Positions 1-6,720 of a stretch of DNA of 64,000 nt are shown in pieces. The position numbers were made by a program, and so were the translations under genes. The number at the start of each line of letters is the position of its first letter. Within the stretch, counting starts at the first letter, position 1. Below the pieces are notes generated by a model. The model saw only the letters and a list, made by a program, of their open reading frames with translations. It searched no databases and was not told the DNA's origin. The stretch covers positions 1 through 64,000 of the forward strand of contig NZ_VLKP01000013.1 of NCBI RefSeq assembly GCF_007830115.1, read 5' to 3'. The DNA comes from Aerolutibacter ruishenii. GTDB taxonomy: Bacteria > Pseudomonadota > Gammaproteobacteria > Xanthomonadales > Xanthomonadaceae.

Positions 1-261
1 CTCCAGGCGGGGTCCGCAGCTCGTACACGCCAGCCGCAGCCGCGGCACCCACAGCTCCACCGAATCGTTGAAAACCGGCAGATCACGGATCCGACGTACG
101 CTGCGGTCATGGATCGTGGCCGCCGACTCGCCACAGCCCGAGCAATGGCGCACCACGCCGTCCAGCGGAGCCAGTTCCACGACCAGCCAACGCTGCTGGC
201 CACGCTGCTCATGCCGCCATCGCGACACCCCATACCCCACCCAGCCACCCAGCTGGGCCAT
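1..261 (-). CDS. ISL3-family transposase, N-terminal part (cut by window edge)
   Basis: The minus strand is open from an ATG at 261 to the left window edge, giving 87 residues. It shows a zinc-ribbon arrangement, CSGCG near residue 43 and CTSCG near residue 81, separated by an IRDLP segment. This is the N-terminal zinc-finger layout of ISL3-family transposases, which cut and paste an insertion sequence using a C-terminal DDE domain; that domain lies outside the window. A GAGGA ribosome site precedes the ATG. An in-frame GTG at 279 is an alternative start. The family call rests on the zinc ribbon and its spacing, so it is good but not certain; whether the gene is intact cannot be seen. Confidence 0.7.
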   Translation of the reverse strand, partial: MAQLGGWVGYGVSRWRHEQRGQQRWLVVELAPLDGVVRHCSGCGESAATIHDRSVRRIRDLPVFNDSVELWVPRLRLACTSCGPRLE

Positions 262-276
262 ACAATCCTCTTCGGC

Positions 277-332
277 CACGGCCGACCCCAGTTTGTAGTC
301 TCGACAACCACAAATTAGCCGGGTCGGCCGTG
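277..332. repeat. 12-bp inverted repeat upstream of the transposase
   Basis: CACGGCCGACCC at 277-288 is the exact reverse complement of GGGTCGGCCGTG at 321-332, with 32 bp between them. It overlaps the leader of the transposase gene. It could be a hairpin that limits transposase expression, or the outer arm could be part of the element end. No second copy of the element end is in the window to compare. Confidence 0.5.
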
Positions 333-403
333 TGCCACTCCCTCAGTTGGGAGAAGAACCTTTCTTTTCATCGCCTTGTGGTGCGTGGCGCGCCGACTGC
401 GGA

Positions 404-922
404 TCAGGCGGCCGCTTCCTCAGGCGTCATGACGGGGACTTGAGCTTTGGCGTCATCTGCCTTCTGGGCGTTGTAGAGGTGCTTCGCCTTCTCCCATACG
501 AGGGCAGCCGTGACGCGTGCATGGAGTTCGTGCATGCCCTCGAATCCGCGCAGGTAGTCAGTCAGCGCGGCGGTCGGCCAGTCCTCTGCGCCGTAGACGT
601 CCGCCAAATCGATGTAGTAACGGTACCAGTCGTACTCCGCGTGGCAGTCGAGTACGTCCGCGCCGAACCCGCGCAGGGCAGTCGCCTCGTCGAGGTCCTT
701 CTTCACCGCCTCGAGGAGTACCCAGCCCTCGTCGTTGTCATGGTCTCTGTCACTGAGGATACTCGTCGGCATCAGCTTCCAGGCCGAGACGAGGCGCTCC
801 GTGGAGCCGCCGGTTTCCGACGGCGCAAGATCGATCGCGACCGCAAACAATTGGTAGCGAGCGAACTCATAGATACCAGCCACGGCCTTGGTGTTCGTTT
901 CGATGTTTCGGTTCTGGCTCAT
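404..922 (-). CDS. Hypothetical protein, integrated-element cargo
   Basis: A 172-residue soluble, acidic protein starting MSQNRNIETN. I do not recognise the family. It is rich in Asp, Glu and Ala, has several Trp and Tyr (for example AEYDWYRYY near residue 112), and has no signal peptide, membrane segment or obvious catalytic motif. The ATG at 922 is preferred to that at 928 because a GGGA box sits about 8 bp before it, against 3 bp for the other. It lies between the transposase and the integrase and points the same way as both, so it is probably cargo of the same element. The 130 bp up to the integrase stop hold no other gene. Confidence 0.6.
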   Translation of the reverse strand: MSQNRNIETNTKAVAGIYEFARYQLFAVAIDLAPSETGGSTERLVSAWKLMPTSILSDRDHDNDEGWVLLEAVKKDLDEATALRGFGADVLDCHAEYDWYRYYIDLADVYGAEDWPTAALTDYLRGFEGMHELHARVTAALVWEKAKHLYNAQKADDAKAQVPVMTPEEAAA

Positions 923-1053
923 GTGCATTTTTCCCAGTTGGTTGTCACTGATCGGGCGACCAGCTGGTGAGGAATGCTAAGCACACTTTTCGACGCCGTA
1001 TGTAAACGAATGCTGGAACTGCCGCCTTCCCGACATTTCCGAGGAACGTTTAT

Positions 1054-2256
1054 TTACAGCGCACCAGCGCGCGTGCTTGCGAGGCGAGGGGGCCACTCGC
1101 CCTCCGTCCACGCGAGGCCGAGCTGTTCGAGGATGTAGCGCGACGCCGCCTCCTGGTGCTTGCGCAGGTGCTCGGGCCCGACGTGGATGTAGCCCATCGT
1201 GACGTTGCTCGCCGCGTGGTTGAGCAGATACTTCAGCTCAAGCAGCGGGACTCCCGCCTGCACGGCGAGCGTGGCGAACGTGTGCCGCAGGGCGTGCCCC
1301 GTCAGTCCGTCCAGCTCGTGCTGCGCGACCTCGGCGACGTGGCCCGACTTCGAGTCGGCGGGGAACAGCCACGGGCTCTTGCGGTGCAGGCGCGGGTTCT
1401 CCTCGACGCGGTGGCCGAGCAGGTCGGCGAGCGGCCCGGACAGCGGCAGGTCGAACGCGCGGGTCGATCCGCCCTTGGGCTTGGGCACGTGCAGGCGCCC
1501 GGAAGCGAGGTCTAGGTCCGAGGCCCGCGCCTCGCAGGCCGACGTGCGCCGCATGCCGGTGAGCACCATGAATAGGTGCAGGTCCCGCCGCACCGGGTGG
1601 AGGCCGAGCACCGCCTTGCCCCACGCCTTGAGCCTGTCCGTCGGGGCGTCCACCTTGCGGCGCCGCAGCCCGTGGTAGTCCACGTTCCCGCAGGGGTTCG
1701 GCGGCAGGTCGGGGTGCTCCCGCAGGCCCCGGTTGTACACGGCCCTGAAGATGCGGAAGGCGTTGTCCGCCGAGGGCGCACCGTGCCGCTCGGTGATCCT
1801 GCGGTGCCTGTCGCGCACGCCCGAGCGGTCCGCGCCGAGCTCGGCCAGCGGCCGGTCGAGCCAGTCAGATAGGTATTGCTCGCAGTTGTAGCGGTAGTCG
1901 CCCTTGGTCCGCGGTGACAGCGGCTTGGCCGCTAGGTGGAGGTCGAGCGCCTCGCGCAGGGTGATCCCTCGGGCACGCGCCCGGCGGCGCTCCTCGTTCG
2001 GGTTGACCCCGCCGCGCATTCCGACCAGCGTTTGCCTGGCGGCGTCGCGGGCCTGCTTAGCGTCCATCGCCGGGTGGTCGCCCAGCTTCGTCCTGACTTG
2101 ACGGCCGTTGACGAGGGATTGCACGTAGAAGCTGCGCTTGGTGGCGGTGACGATGAGGTAGAACCCCCTCATCTCTGTGTCGGCGTACAGGACCGACTTG
2201 CTGGGCTCGGGGCGGGGAGCCCTCTCGACGAGGGACTGGGTGATCTTCGACTTCAT
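1054..2256 (-). CDS. Tyrosine recombinase / integrase
   Basis: A 400-residue site-specific recombinase. The N-terminal 90 residues match the arm-binding (DUF4102-like) domain of P4/prophage integrases (LYADTEMRGFYLIV and a KLGDHPAMD segment). The catalytic domain shows TGMRR near residue 233 (first Arg), HALRHTF near 319 (His-x-x-Arg) and a late His followed by the nucleophile Tyr in MGYIH near 354. All key residues are present, so it should be active. It lies 170 bp from a partial tRNA 3' end that looks like its att site, the usual tRNA-gene integration arrangement. The gene points away from the tRNA fragment. It marks the end of a genomic island or prophage that extends left of the window. 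Confidence 0.93.
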   Translation of the reverse strand: MKSKITQSLVERAPRPEPSKSVLYADTEMRGFYLIVTATKRSFYVQSLVNGRQVRTKLGDHPAMDAKQARDAARQTLVGMRGGVNPNEERRRARARGITLREALDLHLAAKPLSPRTKGDYRYNCEQYLSDWLDRPLAELGADRSGVRDRHRRITERHGAPSADNAFRIFRAVYNRGLREHPDLPPNPCGNVDYHGLRRRKVDAPTDRLKAWGKAVLGLHPVRRDLHLFMVLTGMRRTSACEARASDLDLASGRLHVPKPKGGSTRAFDLPLSGPLADLLGHRVEENPRLHRKSPWLFPADSKSGHVAEVAQHELDGLTGHALRHTFATLAVQAGVPLLELKYLLNHAASNVTMGYIHVGPEHLRKHQEAASRYILEQLGLAWTEGEWPPRLASTRAGAL

Positions 2257-2426
2257 GCTGGCTCCGTGGGTGGCGGGGCCACGACGCGAACACGCTTTTG
2301 CGCCACAAGTTGCCGTGTTCAGACGCGCCGTAACTGCCCCTGAAGCCTCATTAAGTCGTGGATTTCCCTCGGTGTAAGCGGCCCCGGGCCGTCTGATTTC
2401 AAATCATGGCACTAAGCGCACGCAGC

Positions 2427-2473
2427 GATTCGTAATGCGTAGGTCGTAGGTTCGATTCCTATTTCCGGCACCA
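2427..2473 (+). other. att site: 3' fragment of tRNA-Thr(CGU) gene
   Basis: The segment has the anticodon loop TTCGTAA, variable loop AGGTC, a full T arm with GTTCGATTC, and the acceptor 3' strand ending CCGGCACCA, as in tRNA-Thr(CGU). There is no 5' half: upstream bases lack the D arm and a GCCGG acceptor strand, and the 5' anticodon stem does not pair with TGCGT. This is what integration into the 3' end of a tRNA gene leaves at the far boundary; the functional tRNA should lie at the other end of the element, outside the window. Confidence 0.8.
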
Positions 2474-2478
2474 TCTTC

Positions 2479-2502
2479 AAAGTCCCGCTCCGGCGGGACT
2501 TT
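2479..2502 (+). terminator. Rho-independent terminator after the tRNA end
   Basis: AAAGTCCCGC and GCGGGACTTT form a 10-bp stem around the tetraloop TCCG, followed by GTCGTTTT. It is probably the original terminator of the tRNA-Thr gene, which supports placing the chromosomal boundary just before it. Confidence 0.85.
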
Positions 2503-2539
2503 GTCGTTTTGGGCCTGACGGCTGCGCGTTCGATGGCGC

Positions 2540-3769
2540 CTATTGCCAGCGCAGCCCAAACCGGCCGTCCGGCCCCAGATCCACGTCGCATCCGAACGGA
2601 CGGCACTCTCGGCGCAGGCGGTCTCTCAGCCAGATGCGATCCCGGTCCCCGGCTTGGTTGATCCGCAGCCGACGGATACGGGTCGGCACCATGGCCAGTT
2701 CCAGCAGACGGCCGCTGCCTCGCGCCAGCGTGGGGAAATACAGCAGTCCGAGTTCGCCGCGGTACGCGTCGTGGCCCTCGATGCCCTCGTAATCGTTGAG
2801 CAGGTCGCCGCAGCCGTGCAGGATCAGTCGATCGCGATGCACCTCGATGGCTTTGACGTGGTGGGAGGAGTGGCCGTGGATCACGTCCACGCCTGCTTCG
2901 TCGATCAAGGCATGGGCAAATTCGCGTTGATCTTGTGGGACGGAGTAGTCCCAGTTGCCTCCCCAGTGCATCGAGAACACCACGCAATCGCCGTCCTGCC
3001 GGTATCGCTGGACGAGGGCAGCGAGCCGCCCCACGGTCCGGGATGAAAGGTCCGGAAGGCGATGCACGCCGGCGCGGGTTGATTGGGCGGCCCACGATGG
3101 CGGCACCCCCGAGTCGCCGGTCGCGGCGGCGAATACCAGCATGCGCGCGCCATTGCCCAGCGGCAGGATCGCCGGTGCCTGCGCCGCGGCCACGTCGTCG
3201 CCCGCCCCGGTGCTCGCCATGCGTGCGCCATGCAAGCTCGTGATGGTATCGCGCAGGCCAGTGCGACCCCAATCCAGTACGTGGTTGTTGGCGAGCACGC
3301 AACAATCGATGCCTGCGGCTGACAGGCAGGGCAGGTTGCGGGGATGCATGCGGTAGTGGATGCCCTTGGGCCAGTGCCGGTTGCTGAGGGTGATGGCGGT
3401 TTCCAGGTTGACGATGCGCACATCGGGCCGTTGCCGCTCCAGTTCCGCCAGCGCCTCGCCCCAGACATACGCGTACGTGGCAGGGCGGGGAATTTCACCG
3501 CTCTGCCGCTCGGCCAGCGCCACGTACCTGCGTGCATCGCGGACGTAGGTTTCATGGAGGGCCGGATCCGAGGGGTGCGGCAGGATCTGGTCGATGCCGC
3601 GCCCCAACATGACATCGCCGCACAGGAACAAGCGGATTGCATGTGGCATGGGAGTGCTCTCCGGTGCCGGTGCGGCGGCTGCCGCCAGCAGTGAGGCGAC
3701 AGGCCCGGCCGTTGCGATGCCGCAACCCAGTCCGGTTGAAAGCTGCAGGAAGTGTCGTCGTCCACGCAT
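2540..3769 (-). CDS. CapA-family metallophosphatase-like protein with Tat signal
   Basis: A 409-residue protein of the CapA/PGA_cap superfamily, related to poly-gamma-glutamate capsule proteins and built on a metallophosphatase fold. Motifs run in family order: LFLCGDVMLGRGID near residue 47, VNLETAIT near 119, ANNHVLDWG near 159, FSMHWGGNWDY near 267 and a GHSSHH segment near 300. The N terminus starts MRGRRHFLQLS, a twin-arginine-type signal followed by a hydrophobic stretch and AAAAAP, so export is likely. No capBC genes are near, so a capsule role is not supported; it may act on cell-surface polymers. It is divergent from radA with about 170 bp between. Family assignment is firm, function open. 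Confidence 0.85.
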   Translation of the reverse strand: MRGRRHFLQLSTGLGCGIATAGPVASLLAAAAAPAPESTPMPHAIRLFLCGDVMLGRGIDQILPHPSDPALHETYVRDARRYVALAERQSGEIPRPATYAYVWGEALAELERQRPDVRIVNLETAITLSNRHWPKGIHYRMHPRNLPCLSAAGIDCCVLANNHVLDWGRTGLRDTITSLHGARMASTGAGDDVAAAQAPAILPLGNGARMLVFAAATGDSGVPPSWAAQSTRAGVHRLPDLSSRTVGRLAALVQRYRQDGDCVVFSMHWGGNWDYSVPQDQREFAHALIDEAGVDVIHGHSSHHVKAIEVHRDRLILHGCGDLLNDYEGIEGHDAYRGELGLLYFPTLARGSGRLLELAMVPTRIRRLRINQAGDRDRIWLRDRLRRECRPFGCDVDLGPDGRFGLRWQ

Positions 3770-3941
3770 GCCGGCTGCCCATCCAGCACCATCTTGGTCC
3801 TTCCATGCAGGTCACGCCAGCCGATGGAGACCAACGGCCGCACGCGGCGATGCGGGTAACGTGGGACGGGCAGCGGCATGTCGTCTCGTCCCGCGCGACA
3901 CCGACCGGCTACAGTGTCGGTATCCAACCACCCACACCGTC

Positions 3942-5354
3942 ATGTCCGTCTCCAGCAAGTCCACGTCCAGATCCCGCACCGCCTACGTCTGCTCCGAATG
4001 CGGCGCCGACCACACCAAGTGGCAGGGCCAGTGCGCCGAGTGCGGGGCGTGGAACACGCTGAGCGAGTTCGTGGTGCAGCCGGCGGCCAGCGTGGCGAAG
4101 GGCGGCGTGGCGGCCTCGCGCCGCAGCAGCTGGGCCGGCAAGGCCGACGCGCCGGCCATCACTCCGCTCAAGGACGTGCGCCATTCCGAGGAAAGCCGGG
4201 TCAGTACCGGTATCGGTGAACTGGACCGGGTGCTGGGCGGTGGTCTGGTGCACGGCGCCGTGGTGCTGGTCGGCGGCGACCCCGGCATCGGCAAGTCCAC
4301 GCTGCTGCTGCAGGCGGTGGTGAAGATGGCCGGCGAGCTGCCGGCGCTGTACGTCACCGGCGAGGAGTCGTTGGCGCAGGTGGCTGGCCGCGGCGCGCGC
4401 CTGGGCCTGCCGCTGGACGGCGTGCACGCGCTGGCCGAGACCGGCATCGAACGCATCCTCGAACATGCGGCGACGATGCGGCCGCGGCTGATCGTGGCCG
4501 ACTCGGTGCAGACGCTGTGGACCGAGGAACTGAGCGCGGCGCCCGGTTCGGTCAGCCAGGTGCGCGAGAGCGCGGCGCGGCTGGTGCGTTACGCCAAGGA
4601 GACCGGCACGTCGGTGTTCCTGGTGGGCCACGTCACCAAGGAGGGCGGCATCGCCGGCCCGCGTGTGCTGGAGCACATGGTCGATGCGGTGCTGTATTTC
4701 GAGGGCGAGAGCGGTAGTCGTTTCCGCGTGCTGCGTGCGTTCAAGAACCGCTTTGGCGCGGTCAACGAGCTGGGCGTGTTCGCGATGGGCGACAAGGGCC
4801 TGCGCGAGGTGCCCAACCCGTCGGCGATCTTCCTGTCCGGAAGCGAGCGCCCGCAGCCGGGCAGCTGCGTGATGGTCACCCGCGAGGGCACGCGCCCGCT
4901 GCTGGTGGAGGTGCAGGCGCTGGTGGATGCCTCGCCGCTGTCCAACCCGCGTCGCGTGGCGGTGGGCATGGAGGGCAACCGCCTGGCCATGCTGCTGGCG
5001 GTGCTGCATCGCCACGGTGGGGTGGGCGTGGGCGACCAGGACGTGTTCGTGAACATCGTCGGCGGTATCCGCGTGCAGGAAACCGCGGCCGACCTGCCGG
5101 TGTTGCTGTCGGTGCTGTCGTCGCTGCGCGACCGGCCGCTGGCCGAGCGCACGATTGCCTTCGGCGAGGTGGGCCTGTCCGGCGAGATCCGCCCGGTGCC
5201 CAACGGTGAGGAGCGGTTGAAGGAAGCGGCCACGCACGGCTTCAAGCGCGCCATCGTGGCCAAGGCCAATGCGCCCAAGTCCGGGCACGTCGGTGAGATG
5301 CAGGTCGTTGCCGTTGAGCGTCTGGCCGAGGCGTTGGACGCCGCGAGGGAGTGA
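3942..5354 (+). CDS. radA: DNA repair protein RadA
   Basis: A 470-residue RadA (Sms), an ATP-dependent branch-migration motor for homologous recombination. It begins with the C4 zinc finger (CSECG and CAECG near residues 14-30), then a RecA-like ATPase with Walker A GGDPGIGKST near 111, the RadA-specific KNRFG motif near 269, and a C-terminal Lon-protease-like domain with GEVGLSGEIR. The reading frame stays open upstream to 3594, but the ATG at 3942 gives the usual length and the zinc finger right after it. Convergent with the azurin gene; a hairpin separates them. Confidence 0.97.
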   Translation: MSVSSKSTSRSRTAYVCSECGADHTKWQGQCAECGAWNTLSEFVVQPAASVAKGGVAASRRSSWAGKADAPAITPLKDVRHSEESRVSTGIGELDRVLGGGLVHGAVVLVGGDPGIGKSTLLLQAVVKMAGELPALYVTGEESLAQVAGRGARLGLPLDGVHALAETGIERILEHAATMRPRLIVADSVQTLWTEELSAAPGSVSQVRESAARLVRYAKETGTSVFLVGHVTKEGGIAGPRVLEHMVDAVLYFEGESGSRFRVLRAFKNRFGAVNELGVFAMGDKGLREVPNPSAIFLSGSERPQPGSCVMVTREGTRPLLVEVQALVDASPLSNPRRVAVGMEGNRLAMLLAVLHRHGGVGVGDQDVFVNIVGGIRVQETAADLPVLLSVLSSLRDRPLAERTIAFGEVGLSGEIRPVPNGEERLKEAATHGFKRAIVAKANAPKSGHVGEMQVVAVERLAEALDAARE

Positions 5355-5370
5355 TTCCTGTCGGGGCGAT

Positions 5371-5401
5371 GGGTGCCAGCGGCGGATTCGCGCTGGCACC
5401 C
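5371..5401. terminator. Hairpin between convergent radA and azurin
   Basis: GGGTGCCAGCG at 5371-5381 and CGCTGGCACCC at 5391-5401 form an 11-bp perfect stem with a 9-nt loop. There is no T tract, so it is a terminator-like barrier between two convergent genes rather than a classic intrinsic terminator. Confidence 0.55.
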
Positions 5402-5420
5402 AACGGCGGGCGTACCCAGA

Positions 5421-5879
5421 TCAACGCAGGTTGATCGTGCCCTTCATCAGCGTGGAGTGCCCCGGGAAGCTGCAGAAGAACGAGTAGGGCCCGCCGGCGG
5501 CGAGCTTGGCGACCGGGATCTTCACGGTGGTCGATTCGCCGCCGCCGATCAGCTTGCTGTGGGCGATGACCCGGGCATCGTTGGCCTTGAGATAGTCGTT
5601 GGCGACGCCCGCCTTGATGCCGTCGGCGTCGATGCCGGCCATGTCGCTGCTCTTGGCGATCACGATGTTGTGGCCCATGGCGGCCTTGGGCATCTTGCCG
5701 ACGTGCTTGAGCGTGACGGTGAAGGTCTGGCAGGTGCGCGGGATGTCCAGGCTTGCCACGTTGTAGCGCATGGCGTCGTTGGCATCGATCGTGGCAGTGC
5801 AGCCGGACTGGGCGAAGGCCTGGGGTGCGAAGGCCAGCCCGCCCAGCAGCAGGCAGCCAGGAAGCGCGTATCGGAACAT
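5421..5879 (-). CDS. azu: Azurin (periplasmic blue copper protein)
   Basis: A 152-residue type-1 copper electron carrier. It has an Sec signal peptide ending AFA-QS, then mature azurin: a disulfide pair (GCTATIDANDAM and TCQTF), the copper His in MGHNIV near residue 75 and the C-terminal ligand loop FFCSFPGH with a Met four residues on. All copper ligands (His, Cys, His, Met) are present. The frame is open upstream of 5879, but the ATG there has an AAGGAG site 10 bp before it and starts a proper signal peptide. It is the last gene of a four-gene minus-strand operon, 31 bp after the diheme cytochrome, so it is probably the soluble partner of that electron-transfer system. Confidence 0.95.
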   Translation of the reverse strand: MFRYALPGCLLLGGLAFAPQAFAQSGCTATIDANDAMRYNVASLDIPRTCQTFTVTLKHVGKMPKAAMGHNIVIAKSSDMAGIDADGIKAGVANDYLKANDARVIAHSKLIGGGESTTVKIPVAKLAAGGPYSFFCSFPGHSTLMKGTINLR

Positions 5880-5910
5880 GTGAAAACTCCTTGGTGGGGG
5901 GAGGGACGGC

Positions 5911-6720
5911 TCAGTTGCCATAGAGGCTGGAAAGGTAGGATGACAGCGCGGCGATGCTGTCCGGGTCCAGGCGATGGCCGACGCCGCTCATGACCAGGTC
6001 GGGCGTGGAGTCGTTGAACTCGTCGCCCTGGTACTGGCCCAGGCGGATCTGCAGGTAGTCGCGCTGCTGGCCGCGCAGGATGGGATAGGTCGCGTACGGA
6101 ACGTGGCCGCTGCGGTTGGGCTGCAGTGCGTTGCGGAAGCCGAGGGCATCGCGGCCATGGCAGCCCTGGCAGGGCGGGATGCCCGCCTCGGGCGAACCCT
6201 CCAGGTACAGCGCTTGTCCACGGGCCAATACGTCGGCCGCAGGCGGTGTAGCGGTCTCATCGCCGGGACGGTCCGCCGGCAGCGGTGGGTTGGGCGGCAG
6301 GCTGGCGTAGTACGCCGCGAGGTCGCGCATGTCCGCATCGCTCAGGTCGGCCACCAGGGGTGTCATCGTGCTGGGCGGCAGGTTGCCGAGTTTGCTTTCG
6401 ACGAGTTGCCAGTACATGTACTCGGCACGCTGTCCGGCCAGGTTGGGGAAGATCGGCACGATGGAGATGCCCTGTTCACCATGGCAGTTCGAGCACAAGG
6501 CGGATTTGGCCTTGCCCGCGGCTGCGTCGCCCCGGAGCGGCTGGATGCGCCTGAGGTCAAGCAGCGGCCCCGCGGCGTGAGGCGCAGCCGATTCGTGTAC
6601 CCCGTCCTGTGGTGCGGGCGGCGGTGCGTCCTGCGCGCGGACCTGGGCATACGCCAGCAGCACCAGCAGACTGCCGGTGGCCAGCGACAAAATCGTGGAG
6701 AGCGTGCCTGTTGGTTTCAC
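5911..6720 (-). CDS. Diheme c-type cytochrome (cytochrome c4-like)
   Basis: A 269-residue exported cytochrome with two heme-binding sites, CSNCHGEQ near residue 78 and CQGCHGRD near 182, each starting one domain, like cytochrome c4. A signal peptide (LATGSLLVLLAYAQVRA) directs it to the periplasm. It starts with GTG at 6720, and its GTGA start overlaps the stop of the MtrB-type gene by 4 bp, so the two are translationally coupled. With the azurin gene following, it likely shuttles electrons in the periplasm between the decaheme conduit and inner-membrane oxidoreductases or oxidases. A direct role in this system is inferred from the operon. Confidence 0.9.
   Translation of the reverse strand: MKPTGTLSTILSLATGSLLVLLAYAQVRAQDAPPPAPQDGVHESAAPHAAGPLLDLRRIQPLRGDAAAGKAKSALCSNCHGEQGISIVPIFPNLAGQRAEYMYWQLVESKLGNLPPSTMTPLVADLSDADMRDLAAYYASLPPNPPLPADRPGDETATPPAADVLARGQALYLEGSPEAGIPPCQGCHGRDALGFRNALQPNRSGHVPYATYPILRGQQRDYLQIRLGQYQGDEFNDSTPDLVMSGVGHRLDPDSIAALSSYLSSLYGN

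Noticed and set aside
2376-2473. A complete tRNA (Leu- or Thr-like) gene.
   Set aside because: GATTTCAAATC looks like an anticodon arm, but there is no D arm or matching 5' acceptor strand; only the 3' part of tRNA-Thr(CGU) is supported.
3594-3941. N-terminal extension of RadA by 116 residues.
   Set aside because: The extension has no RadA similarity and overlaps the start region of the divergent CapA-like gene; the zinc finger starts right after 3942.
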